Shown in pieces: positions 11,601-26,600 of a stretch of DNA of 64,000 bases. The notes below the pieces were generated by a model. It was not told the origin of the DNA and did no database searches. It saw nothing but the letters and a program-made list of their open reading frames with translations. Source of the stretch: Sisyra terminalis (Eukaryota; Arthropoda; Insecta; Neuroptera; Sisyridae); the NCBI GenBank assembly GCA_958496175.1, contig OY292277.1, forward strand, positions 45,147,050 through 45,211,049, in the 5' to 3' direction. A program made the position numbers and the translations under genes. How positions within the stretch are numbered: the stretch's first letter is position 1; every line of letters begins with the position of its first letter.

Positions 11601-14600
11601 ATTTCGTTTTTTCCCGACAAAAGATTTAATTGTATTTTTTGCACTCATTTTATTATTAAGCCGTATAATCATTGTATGTTTTGAGAGCTAATATAGCAAG
11701 GCTTGTGTGTGAAAAAGCTCAAGTGATTCTACGCAATAGTTTTTGATTCGTGTCCTTTTAAATATGGAGAGCAAAAACCAGCATTTTCCTCATATATTAC
11801 TTTTTCACTATAGAAAAGGTAAAATGCTGTTCAATCAAGAAAATATTCACCGATGTATATGCAGAAGATGTATTGGCAGTACGCCAATGCCAAAACTAGT
11901 TTGTAAAATTTTGTTGGGTGGTAATTTTGATGTCGAAGATGCATCACGGTCTGGAAGACCGGTTGAAGCTGATCAAGTCACAATGAAATCATTAGTTGAT
12001 GCAAACCAGTGAATAACAGCACGTGAGATTGGTAAAAGGTAAAATTTACTAAATTCAATTGTTAATGGCCCACTTGAAAGGCCTAGGATTAACCTCGAAC
12101 CTCAACATATGGGTTCTCATGGGAATACGTTGTCGCAAAATGATTTTCCAATATGTGGCCTAGGGTGATTCAAAAAAAATTTTTTTAATTTTTTCTTGCA
12201 AACAGGCTGAAAAGTTTTGTTTTCACGTAACGACACCAGTTAAAATTTCAGCTCTTAATATTAATATTAAGGTTGTCCTCATCGCATTTTTTTATTTCCC
12301 ATAAGAATAACATGGGAAAAGTTATTTTTACTGCTTCTGATTTTTATACCGTTCAAACGACTATTTAAATAATAAATATCTTCTACGATCTTTATAGAAA
12401 ATTAAACGCTCTACAAAAAAGGACTGATAATATTTTTTTGATTAGTCCATGTGTTCAAAAGTTATTCAAGATCAAAGTTCAATTCTTTAAAAATTTGATC
12501 GAATTTTGTATAATATACCAAAACTGTTGGTTTCAGTGTTAAAATAGAAGTCAATTTTTTTATCAAACATGAATTTGATTTGTGAGAGATGTCAAAAAAT
12601 GATTTTTTTATTAAATTTTTTTTGATAAAATTTTAACAAAATTGAACTTTGATCTTGAATAACTTTTGAACACATGGACTAATAAAAAAATATTATCAGT
12701 CCTTTTTTGTAGAGCGTTTAATTTTCTATAAAGATTATAGAAGAGATTTATTATTGCAATAGTCGGTTGGAACGGTATAAAAATCAGAAGTAAAAATAAC
12801 TTTTCCCATGTTATTCTTATGGGAAATAAAAAAATGCGATGAGGACAACCTTAATATTAATATTAAGAGCTGAAGTTTTAACTGGTGTCTTTTTACATCA
12901 AAAAAAATCTTTTCAGCCTGTTTGCAAGAAAATTTTTTTTTTTTTTGAATCATCCTAATGTGGCCATTGGCCAATTAACGATTTCCTTACTATTAAAAAA
13001 AAAATGTATACCGTTCAAACGATTATTTAAATAATAAATCTCTTCTATGATCTTTATTGAAAATTAAACCCTCTACAAAAAAGGACTGATAACATTTTTT
13101 GATTAGTCCATGTGTTCAAGAGTTATTCAAGATCAAAGTTCAATTCTTTAAAAATTTGATCAAAAAACATTAATCATAAAAATTTAATAAAAAAATCATT
13201 TTTTGACATCTCTCACAAATCAAATTCATGTTTGATAAAAAAAATGACTTCTATTTTAACACTGAAACCAACAGTTTTGGTATAATATACAAAATTCGAT
13301 CAAATTTTTAAAGAATTGAACTTTGATCTTGAATAACTTTTGAACACATGGACTAATAAAAAAATATTATCAGTCCTTTTTTGTAGAGCGTTTAATTTTC
13401 TATAAAGATTATAGAAGAGATTTATTATTGCAATAGTCGGTTGGAACGGTATAAAAATCAGAAGAAGGAAAAATAACTTTTCCTATGTTATTCTTATGGG
13501 AAATAAAAAAATGCGACGAGGACAACCTTAATATTAATATTAAGAGCTGAAATTTTAACTGGTGTCTTTTTACGTTAAATCAATTAACGATTTCCTTACA
13601 ATTAAAAAAAGATTTTTATATTATAAATATAAGTAATCTAAATAAGAAATTCCAAGTTCCAGGGATGAGTAAAGCTCTGTCCTCATACTACAAAGAATTT
13701 GCTTTACGAATTGCTGATCTAGATGATTGTTTCGTATCTGGTGAAGGATGATTCAAAATATGTATTTGTGGGTATAAATTCTGGAGAAAAAATCTCCTGT
13801 TTACCTCGTTTTTAATACCTCTCGATTTATATTTCGATCGGTATAAGCTTGGATCAGGAACGTCGAGATTTTCAGAACTGAAGAGAACTATTCCGAATGG
13901 GTACGTATTGTTCACTCGAACGCAATTTGTACGTAAATTTTCACATTTGACATTGGACATCTGCCAACATTGCATTTTCGATTTTGTTTTTAATTTAATT
14001 CGCGATATTTTTGTGAATTCAATTCTAATATGGTATAATTCTCTCTTTTGTGGGTAAATTTTTGTTATGAACCGATTTAATTGCGAATTAAATTAAAACA
14101 AAGTTGAAAATGCAACGTTGTCAAATTGTGGGTGTGCTGAAATAGACTTGAGTCAAAGTAAATTTTATTTAGAAAATTTAATATTATAGATTTTACATAA
14201 TACAATATAAATACATATTTGAAAATAACAGTCGCTTCTTCATTTGGCATGTCAAAATTTACGTACAAATTGCATTCGAGTGAATAATACGTACAGGAAT
14301 AATATCGAAACCATTCTAAACACTTCTGAAAATGTCGACGTTCCTGATCCAAGCTTATACCTTTCGATCCACCCGTTTAATTTTGTCTATTCTTCTTTTA
14401 CACCACAAAAATTTTTGATTTGAAATCAATGGAGTACTTTTATAGAAGACACCAACCCGTAAAATTATACAATCAACGGTTTCGATATCGATTTCACTCT
14501 TTTTTTTTATATCATATCAGAAGAATCGTGGTTAGAAGAAGCGCATAATCACATACGGACACAAAGGGGAAAAATTAATTTGAGCGATTAACACAAAGCA

Positions 14601-17600
14601 CTTAGCCCACAAGTGCTATCGACAATGTCAAGTGTTGGAAGGGTTACATTTTCCCATTACACCTAGCCCAGTAGATTACATGCCTCTCCCTATACCAACG
14701 CGTAAATGTTCCTCTGTTGTATACTCTACTTATGTAATTTTGCCATATAAGTATCTGTCATCAAAAACTCAACTCAAGAGACAAAAGTTGCGTTGATTAA
14801 AACGAAAACCGTTGAGATTTCCACGTGAATAAAACGTCTGCAGAGGAACGTACTGCGACAAACGCTCGAAAATAATTGATTTTCCCGTTTTGATTCTGTC
14901 ATCTCTATTCCAACAGGCAGCAATGAAAGAAAAAATCTATTTGAAATGTAGTAAATAATTCATGTCAGGAACACCACAGAAGCTATAAAAGAGGATAAAA
15001 AAACACCTTATTTTTCTTTGCCTTCTGATGTTTCAGGTGATTCACAAGTTGATTTTTTTAAATTAAGAAAAAAAAACTTAATAATTCTATTTTTATATAA
15101 ATTACCAAATGGAGGAAATGGTTGGCATATTTTTGTCTTCATCATGATTCATTTTTTTTATTGCATCAAGAAATAATTAAGGCCAGATTTTAGTATTGTG
15201 GTCATTAAAAATCAATTATTTGAAAATTTATTTGACTTTAAGATGAAATAACGTAGAAAACATAGTTTGGGATGAGACAATCACGGAAAATTTGTTATCT
15301 CAATAAAGATAGTGTAATGGTTGGGGTTGAATAGTGAATGGGGTTGTAAAGATAAATATGGAAATGAAATTGTTATGTACCATAGTACTATCGTATACAT
15401 ATTACATTAGTGGACTCGACACAATTTTTGTGCAAATATAAAATCCAATTTTAATTTTTCTTTTCTATTGGCTGCCCAATGGTAGATTTCGTTTTCAGGC
15501 ATGTCTTCGGTGAAATCTTTCAAGCTGGGATAATCCATTGCTATATTTTGCCAGTTTCTTTTTCTTGGGAGTTTGTGTTTTCTGAATAAATGACCTTTTC
15601 TTAGTGTCACTACATTCATAATATATTCATAATAATTTTACTTTTGTAACGATAAACATTCATTTGATTTCCGCTTCTCCGCTGTCGTTTCTTTCCAGCT
15701 AGTCGTTTCTTCTTTTTAATAGGTCCTGGACTTCAATCCTTCTTGCTTTATTCTTCGGGTATTCCATTTTATAAAGCAAATATGGATAGATGATAAAATT
15801 CAGATCTCAGCTTTTATATTTTATTAAATAAGAAGAAAATTCAGGTTATTTAAGATCTTTTTGTTTTTTATTTAATATTTTTATTATTCAATTAGCTACG
15901 TTTCGTTACTAATCGTAACTTCCTCAGGCTTCTATAACATCATACAATCATACATGTATGATTGACATATTTTGTAATTATTTTAATTTGTTATAGAAGC
16001 CTGAAGAAGTTACGATTAGTAACGAAACGTAGGTAATTGAATAATAAAAATATTAAATAAAAAATAAAAAACAAAAAGATCTTAAATAACCTGAATTTTC
16101 TTCTTATTTAAGCAAATATGAATCTATGAATCATTTTCTTCTTAGAATGTATCAAGTTGGCTTTTTTTTGCCTCCAAATCGATGATAATTTTTTTTTGGC
16201 TCATGTGTACTTTAGCACACCCACAATCTGGCAATATTGCATTTTCGACTTTGTTTTTAATTTAATTCGCGATTAAATCGGTCCATAATGAAAATTTAGC
16301 CACAAAAGAGAGAATTATACGATATTAGAATTGAATAAACAAAAATATCGCGAATTAAATTAAAAACAAAGTCGAAAATGCAACGTTGCTAGATTGTGGG
16401 TGTGCTAAAGTACACTTGAGCCTTTTTTTTTCGTTGATTTTTCTCAATATTTCCCATGTTTGTGATTTAATTTGACGAGGGTCACTTATTGCTAATTTTT
16501 TGTTCCTAAAAATGCTTAGTTCACCTTAACAAGCACTGATGGCGCTAGTGTCGGAAAGCTAATAACAACGAGCTATAGTTTCAAATGTTTTAATCGCCAA
16601 TTTTAATTTTTTTATTCTCATAAAAACTATTGAATCAAAACTTTGATTATTTTTAAAATTATAACTATATCTATACAAGGGCGAATTTAGGGGGCACGTG
16701 CCCCCCATGGTATTTTTGTATACTGTGCAGATTCCATAACAGTACATATTTAGAAGCAAATCAAATTATTAAAGTTGTGAAAATATGTGAATAAAGTAAT
16801 AAAAAGAACATTAGTGAAACTCTAGTCTATTTCTGGCTGGAACTACGAATTTTTTTCGTGATCCTTTTCACGCTCTTGCAAATGAGAGATGATATTGTGC
16901 CCCCCCCAGAAAAAATCCTGAATCCGCCCTTGTATCTATATATAACTATCTTGCTTATAATGTAGTCCAATAAAACAATCAAGTCGTTGATTTTCTTTGA
17001 TGTCTCAAATAGAAAATTGTATTTGCACCTAGAGCAAAAATTCATTTTTCTGCAATAGATAAAGTAAAACCAAATAAATATATTGCTTTCAACAAACAGC
17101 AATATCTATATTTGGTGAATAATCCTTTGAATCATAGAAACAATATTCAGTTTTCAATGAAGAAGCATTTCATCTATGATTCATAGGAATTTTTTTTTGC
17201 ATTCATTGCAGCCACAAAACGTATATGACTGTTAAGAAATTTGCAATTGCTTTTTTAGAGAATTGAATAACAACGTGGCGTTTAAATTCAAATGACTTTA
17301 GCAAGTTTACATTATCGGAAAATTAAACTGCATTGAAATATTTAAAATATTTGCCAGGAATTTAATGTGATCTACAATATATTATGGTTAAAATAAAAGG
17401 AAATGGAACTTGTGGAAGTTGTAATTTAAATATCTTTATAAATTTCCCTTGCACTTCCATTACCATATTATTATAATATTACCATAATTCTTCAGTGGGT
17501 GGTTTTAAGCATACATCATCCAACCCTCAACTCGCATTACACACATACTGTCTTACATTCATTGAAACTTTTTGGCAAATCGACCATTTCCCGTCTTATT

Positions 17601-20600
17601 TATTTACAGCTCGTCACCCGAAGAAATTCGGAAAAATTTTTGAAAGAAAAAAAAACCTTAATTCTGTAATAAAAGTTTCGGAATAGATAAATGTAATAGA
17701 GGGTCATTATAAATTCATATTCGTTCCAGTTTTCTTGTCCTTGTTAATTTGATATTTTTCCAACCCTTATTGATAGGTGCTATTGACTTGAAATTTGATC
17801 TTTTTAGGTCAAGGAAATGTGGAACTAGTACATATTTTTTTTCGAAATTGGCAAAGGTTAAATTATAGGTTTCCACTTGGTTTTCTAGTCGTTGTGGAGC
17901 CGCCGTTGGGTTATACCAGTGGTTGCCAACGGAGGTGTTTTCCTATCCTTTTCCACCGATTGTTTGCTTAAGAAATACAAATCTTAATTAATGGGGAACT
18001 TTTTGTTTCCACCGAAAAACTAAGAACCTTAATTATAAACTCAAATCTTTTGTAATTTTTTAATACAAGTAATAGTTTCTAAGAAAATTGGGATCAATAA
18101 AAGAGAAGTTATACCAAATTTTTAAGCTACCTAATCTGAATGGTCAATGGTTCCCTATTGTATTCATGATTATATTTTAACCATAGTTTATCTTAATTTT
18201 TCATAGCAAATGTATAGAACACCATATTTCTGCTCCAATACATTAAAGAAATAGATGAAAGGGTCCATTTTAGGGTATTTGTTTGCAAAAAAAGATAAGA
18301 CATATTTCTTCTAGTTTCACAGGATAGTGACGTAAAGTTGTTACTAAAAACATTTTCAATGTTTATCTAAGTGCATTAGATGTTCATTGATGATTTTTTA
18401 AGTTAAAATTTGATAATTTTCATTTCTCCAACTGGTACCAACGAAATAGGTCGAAATATTTGACCAATAAAAAGTTAAGGGGGGAAATGGTGCCAATGTA
18501 TGCCAGAAAGTCAAAGAGCTGTCAAATAATCCTAATCAATTTTATCGATCGGCCAAATACCCAAAAATGTCCAAAAACTGTAAACAGATAAAATTCTATG
18601 ATGCAACACGGTAAAGCAAGAATCCTCTGCAGAAAAAAGCCTTGGAAATACTCATTAATTAAGGGGGAGGTGATATTTTCGTACCCCCATTAATTATCCA
18701 AAGTTATTCCATCGGATTTCTATTTATTTCAATCGTTACCACATTTACTAAGTGGTAAGGAAATTTTAAGTTTAAGTGATGTTCAAAATGTATTTTTTTG
18801 ATATTTTCCTTGCTAATCAATTGATTTTTACTAATATGGCATTAAAAATTTGCACACTAGATGTCAAAACGTTGATACTATCGAGGCTGATTATATCATT
18901 GATTTAAAAGCAATAGTTGTACGAAAATTTTGTATTTTAATTGTATATTGAAAAAACGACAATACTTTCCGGTACTCCTATTATTACTAAAGAAATTTTC
19001 ACTAAGTTTTTCTATTTTTAAGACAAACCACTACATTTTATCCACAAGCTTCACCACTAATTTGAGTAAAGCAAAGAACAGTATAGGACGTATAATACTA
19101 AAAGCACCTTTAGTTAAAACTATAAATTCGTATGAATTCTTTTTTGTGACACCTGGAAACTTTTTATCGAGGAAATTTTCTACTTGAAGGAATTAATGTC
19201 TTAATTACTTATTTTAGAAGTGGCATAATAAAATTTGGAGAATGGTAGTTAGCTGGACGAAAAAATGTTCCAAGTTTTTATGGGAATTTTTCCAGTACAC
19301 AAATTCCTGAAAAATGGTAATTTTTTTGGAACGCATCACTGCAATGTAGAAACCTTTCTAGATAAAAAAAACCCGCAGGATTCTCACCAAACTCTAGTTA
19401 AGAACCACTGGTTTAATGTGTTAATCAATTCACAAATGTTTGGACCAATATTTGCCTAAACATTGGTGCCGAAACTTGCAGTACATATGTCATACAATAA
19501 TAGACTTTTTAAACGGTTAAGTTACCAAAAAAGCTTAAAAGCTTATTTGTCATTTATGACCATAATATCCTGGAATCTCTATTTATTTTCTCATATTAAA
19601 GTTTTAATATTCCATATAGAAAATATTTTCTTAGAATATTCTAAACTTCCATAAAAAAATCGAAAAATTTCCATTATGAAATACTTATAGATACAAAGAA
19701 GTATTGGAATGGTTCAAGCCGAGAATTTTTATGTAAAAGCTTGATATTATTTTTATTTAAAAAAGCAAAGCTGTTAAGATTTATATTGAGGCCAAGCACC
19801 TTATTTCCCACGATGCCCCACGGCCACTATCGCCCTCGCCGACTACAATCACCCTATTCCAGACTCCAATACTCCCCCGGGATCACATTACCCTCTTGAA
19901 GAACCTCTGGTTTGAATCTGTCGTGTTCAATGATTTTTCATAATATTTCATCGTTACACGAAAGAATAAAACCCAAGAATAATTTCAAGATTTATTATCC
20001 TGCCAGCCGTTTTTTTTTTCTATTTTTAATATTCTTTACCATGTCAAGTAAATTATTCAACGCGTCTTTTAATCTCCAACACCATATTCGTTGACAATTT
20101 GGTCTTGTAAATTATAACGCAGACTATAATGTTGTTTACGAATAAATTTTTATAACGAAAAATATTTACAAGCTAACAGTGAATCCTTATAAAAAATTTG
20201 ATTACTCAGCTTTGTTCACATAATTGGTAATGTAAGAGAGGAAAAATCAAATCGATTGAATTATACAAAGCGGAAGTTCCGTATTTATATAAATTTAAAA
20301 TCGACGTGTGATAAGAATATTAACGAGCTGGGTGATTATCTTAACACTCCTACAACTTGACATTGAGTTAAAAAATTTATTCAGGCAAAAATAAAATTGA
20401 ATTATAAACTTATTTTTTTGTTGCAAAGCATTTTCACTTGAATTTTTAACTAACAAAAAGGTTATTGCTTTTGAATTTTGATTAAAATTTCATGTTTAGA
20501 AAATCATTGCCTTTAAAGGGTCACAAATCGATTTTACTATACATTTTTTCTGGAAGTGAAAACATGTATTTTAACATAAATCTTGTCCGATCTTTCTAGT

Positions 20601-23600
20601 AGGCTATGGCTAACTTAAATGGACAAAAGAGAACATGATACAACAGAACATATGATTCGGATATATACTTAAAAAAAAGTCAACTGAAATTAAACTAAAA
20701 AGTCATGAATATGATGGTCATACTTTAAAACATTTTTTTGGGGATAACATCCTATAACAAGGGTAAGAGATAAGTTGTTTATATTAAGTGTTAAAATCCC
20801 CATGAATTTTTAGCCTTTCTCAGGGCTGTATCTCTAAATGATATGAGTGTAGAGTCAAAATAAAATTTTTTCGCTGACTTTGAACAGTTATACTGTGTAT
20901 ACAATTTATAGAAAATATTGCGGTCCAATTTATGTAGTATAATTTAATATAATAATATATAAAAATCATACCATAAACAAAAATTTGAACAGTCACCACA
21001 AAGCAGTTACGGAGTGATCCAAACTACTTGACCACCACTGAAGAAGATTGCTTGGCAATCGAAATACGTATCTGGGCAATACGTCACAAATATTTTTGTT
21101 TGAACTTCTGTTCAAATTTATGTTTATGGTATGATTTTTATATATCATTATATTAAATTATACTACATAAATTGGACCGCAATGAGTTTAGAGATTTGGA
21201 TCCATTACAGATTTGAAATTCATCCAAAAGTCAAATATAATTATGTGAGGGTTTTTTTTACCGGTTATTTTTCGACTACTGAAAAAGAATAAGATATATC
21301 TATCTGTTAAAAAATATCCATTAATAGTATTTTCCAATAGTAGTAAGTTAATACCCCAAAGTTCATTTTTTTAATTGTTATTTACCGTTGCTTTATAACT
21401 ACTAAGGTCTTTAGCGACTCTAGGGTTAATAAAAATCTGTAATTGTGAAATATCGAACATTTGCTCAGTACAGGAATCGAACGCAAACCCTACTAATTTT
21501 GGAGAGGTCACCTAAACCACTACGCCACCGGTAGGTGGCCGAAGTTGAATTATTTTTTGCAAAGATCCTTATATTTTAGCCATTATCATTGGAAAAGGTT
21601 TAGTCATTAATTTCGTACGATATTTTAGGGGGTGAGGTGGGGTTGTATCGGAAGTCGAGCAAAATCTTACCAAGGAGGCGTAGGGGTTTACTAAAGAGAT
21701 TGAATCGATCAATTGGTTAGCCACCCTACGGGTGAATAAATAAACTTAGACGAATAATCTAAAAAAACAAAAATTTTTATACAAAGAGACGTAAGAAGGG
21801 CAGAGGGGGACTATTAAATCTTACCATGTTTTACATCTTAGAAGGGTGTACATTTTTTCGCCTTATAAACTAATGAAAGGTACTGTGTATACAATATATA
21901 GAGAATATTGCGATTTAATTTATGTAGTATAATTTAATATAATAATATATAAAAATCATACCATAAAAATAAATTTGAACAGAAGTTAAAACATAAATAT
22001 TTGTGACGTATTGCCCAGATACGTATTTCGATTGCCAAGCAATCTTCCTCAGTGGTCATCAAGTAGTTTGGATCACTCCGTAACTGCTTTGTGATGATAG
22101 AAATTTAGTTGATAGAAATTTTCCAAGAGATTGTGGATAGCCAATTTCTTAATTGAAGCCAATTTTTTTCTGAATAAATTGATATAGGTGGTTGTAAATT
22201 TACACCACTTTTAAAAACGGATTCTTCTACTTCTTCTTCGCCGTTGGTTCTCCATAGTTCTATGATTTTACAATCACCTCATTTAGGTCTTCCTTTGCCA
22301 TAGCTTGTCCGATGCTTATCCGAACAAAATAAGAACAATAGAATTTGATAATTTCAGAAGATGTTTAAGGGTCACTAAAATACGAGCAGAAGTAATATGG
22401 TGATGAATGGACGTTAAATGCTCTACTATAGGAGTATCCAAGATGATTATTCCTTCGGGTTTTTGGTCCTACCATTTCAATGTAGATTTCAGAATAAAAA
22501 ATATTTTGTAATTTTTACCAAGTTGATAAATTACTCTAATCATTAAATGTCTTTAGTACCCCTTTGAAATAACTTATAAGCAGATAAATGGCAATTGTAT
22601 GACTATTGGTTTAAAAACAACATTCTTTTCCGATACATCTAATATTCCAAAGTATGGACAAAAATTTCTTTAAATGTTTAAACCTTTGGGTTTGAGTTCG
22701 ATACATAAGGGAGGGATGGGCCAATTTGACCTGGACCTGGACCTTTGACTTGATTTTCCAATTTTTATGTATATATTTTTTCAAAAGAGCACTTCAACCT
22801 TCACTTATAAACCAAAGTTAATCTTTTATCGCTATATTTGAAGTAAATATTTTTATCGTTTCAATAGTCTACAATATTTCACTTTAAGTTTGTTATAACG
22901 ATTGCTCAATTTATAAATATTTAATATATAAATATTATGTGACGGATTGCCAACGCCTTTGAAGCCCTTAGAACTGTTACTTTGGCATTTGAAAATGATT
23001 ATCTTTCGACAATCTTTATTTATCTAATTATTATTCGGCTGATTCATCTTTATCGGTTACAATTATCGTTGTCTACACCACGAGGGCTTTGATTCAAACG
23101 AATTTTCGTTTATTTTTCTTTCCAGAACTTGAACGATAAAAGTACTTACTGATGACGAATCATACAAATACGAAAGTTGAAAACATTTTTCACATTAAAC
23201 TCTGATTAATATTCTATTGACTAATATGATTCGTAGAAATAATATCTACGTCAATTGTCAATAGAACTGATTGGAACTATCTAAAGCTTTTATTTTTCCC
23301 TTGATTGATTTTATAAAACATGAAATCTTATATTTTCAAGATATTTATTTGTGCGCTGTAAGATAATATTTCAAACTATAATTTATATTGTATTTTTAAT
23401 TGAGGTAATTTGAGTGGCGAATTGTGTGATTTATTTTATTTTTTTTATAGTTGGACGATTTAATTTTTATTGTATTAATACTGAAATTTAATGAGGGGAT
23501 TAATTTGTTTTTTCTTTTCGAAGTTATACTTCGTTAGTGGTGTTATGAAATTTTTTTTTAAGATTTTTTAATAAAATGTGATTCCGTTGTTACAGTAGGA

Positions 23601-26600
23601 AGATGGTCGATTTTTGGGAGCGATTTGCATAGTACTAAAGCGACTAAAACCACTAAAACACTCTATTGAGTCGATCAAGTAGATCTCAGCTTTCGCATAT
23701 GTTTTTCGTTTGTAGTAGGGCGAATGAACTGGACTTGATCGTCCCGAACAATCCCGAACCAGATACGAAGTTTAAAAATTTACTGTTACTTATATTTTAT
23801 ATTTAGAACATAGATATCGTTGACCTAAATATTTTCAAATTTTATAAAAATATCCATATTTATACACAACTAGTAGTTTCCCGTGAAGTATTCACCACCC
23901 GATACTGACACAACTGACAAATGGTAAAAATTGGCAATTGATTGAATGAAATCAAAATGACGAAACTATTTCAACGATAATTTAGTTCAATTTTGAGACA
24001 ATGATTGTATTTCACTCACACGTATGTGTTTACTATATTTGCTCTCTGTCTTTACCTCTTTGATATGCATTCATAATACATACATTTACCTAGTATTATT
24101 ATAAGAATTAAAATGCATTTAAAAGAAGTATATTTTTTTGAAATTATTCAATGCAATATTACATTATATTTTTCTATATTTGATTTAAAAATCAGTTTCA
24201 AAATTATTCATATAAGTGAGTAAATAAAATATACAAGTACTAGTGTATTAATATAATTTTTTGGACGTTGCTATTTAGGATTATTCATTCATATCTATAC
24301 ATAATATTTTATGGCAACATTCTACTTCTATATGGTAAATGTTTTCGATAAGTATTATTCAAACATGTGACCCAAGCTGTGTTGATAAACAATTAATTCA
24401 TATAATATGCAATATACATTTTGAATAAGTAGCCAAATGTTTACATATTATACAGAATGTACAAACAGCAAACTATGTATACATACAATATCTATGTATA
24501 AATAGCCAATTTAATCTTTGAATTGAAAACCAGTAACTTTCCGTGAAATATTCACAGTCCAACACTGACACAACTGAAAAATGGCTTAAATTAGCAATTG
24601 AATGAAATTGAAATGACAGTTGAAACCAATGACATGATAGTTCAAATTTCTGACAATATTTATTATTTGTATTCCACTCACATGGATGTGTTTACAATTT
24701 TATATGATTTATCCTTTGTCCTTTACATACCTTTGTTTATTATGTATTTTGATTTTAAAAGCAAATTGTGTTTATAATTGCAGCATATTTTAGTTATTAT
24801 AAACGACTTATAACTGGTAAACCAGTTCAGGCACTACCGGAAGAAGTTATCTCAGTGGATTGAAAACATTTTTTTAATTATACCAAAGAAGTATAACTTC
24901 TCACGTGCGTACATAAGAAGTACACATACCGTTTTTATTTTCAATGAATTTTGAACTCATTAAGTGATTAGTCTCTTTTCTTGTAAAGAGTAGAGGTAAT
25001 AATTTTAAAAAATTCTAATAAATACCGAAAAAACGGTATAGAAACTTAAGAATACCAGTATGCGGTACCCCAAAGTGCAAAATTCTTCATGATAGGTATA
25101 TTAAAATGTTTCAATTATCCTGTTTCAATTGATTGAAAAGTTCCTTTTATATTTAAAATTCCATTAAATCATTGAATCAATGTTTAATTTTTTAGTATCA
25201 GTGAAAGAAAATTTAAGTGAAAGATTTTGTGATTTCCAAAATCCTTTACATTTACATAGATGGGGTAGGATAAACCCAAACTGGTCGGTAAAGTAGGTGG
25301 TAGTTTTTCTTATTTGAAATTTTCCACATATAAACACAATATATCTAAGTCTGTCTAAGCCTACCTAATTATTCTTGTTAAACAAAAAACCAGTTAATGA
25401 AAATGTTGAGATATTTGCCTATAAAACTACGAAAATCGCTCAAAAACTGTTAAATATTAATAAAACTGTCTATCTATCTAATCTATAAATCAAAACATAA
25501 AAGCTGGGAAAACCCATTAAATTTTCCAAATAAATGTAACTACAACAATGAAATTTTCATTGTTAAGTCAAGTACAATTATTTCAATGCCAGTTTCCCTC
25601 ATTTAGTGTGATTGTTTTTTATATAAAAAAAAAATATTTGAATTCAAATCTGTTATCTGTTTTTCTTTTTGTGATTCGATCTATTTTACATTTATGTTAA
25701 TCGGAAATAACGGCACTAATCCGAAAGTTATTATGACACATTTACGAATAGATTATACACCATGTGTAGTTGGGGTCGCGGGGATATTACAATAGCAATA
25801 TATAATATTATAAAAATGAAAAAAATTTACCATTGCATGATGAGTCATTCGTTCTCGATGATATTTTTATTTATAAACGCGATTATCGTTAACTGTAATC
25901 GTTGTTCCCATTTGTTTCATTTTCCGTTTACAGCAAATGGGGAAAAACGTGAAAATACTCAATAGTCAAGGATTTATCCGCACTCTGCCATTTGACCTGA
26001 TTTTTCACGATGGAAATTATCCTTTACAGTTGAATAATTAAATAATATATTGAAATACTTTCATAGTAGTGCATTACTGTAGTTTTTATTTTATTTTTTG
26101 TGTGGATTAAATATCCGTTATGGTACGTTAAGCTTGAAAAATGTTTTAATTGACATTAAAAATTCCCTCGATTATATCTTTACAATTTTCTCGTAAAAGC
26201 AGGTCGTGGTACCTATTATAATATCGAATATTTTTTCTGGAAATTTTGTAAATTTCTTTAAGATGTATGATAAAAAATATTTCCAAAAAACTATTGAAAA
26301 TACGATGTTTTCACAAACCAAGAAACCATCCCTGTACAACATATTTACAGACCTATTATAGCCTTAAAATAGGTTTCACATAAGCCACATTTGTAATGGA
26401 TTTTCTTATCAAATTCCTAACATATTTTCATTAGAAATTTGTAGGAAGTATAGCCGTCAAATTCGAATCCAATTTTATTTTAGAATTAATTTTTCGATGA
26501 AAATCTATAGAAATTTGTATTTTATCATTTGGAATAGGAATAACAAAATTTCGAGTCTCTGAAGGAAAGCTAGAAAAAAAATTCCAGGGTATCCAGTGTC

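Noticed and set aside
17924..19411. A 1.49-kb hAT element between CAGTGGTTGCCAAC and GTTAAGAACCACTG
   Set aside because: The termini look right, but the flanking 8-mers do not match well and the inside contains an unrelated mariner-like fragment, so the two ends may belong to different copies.
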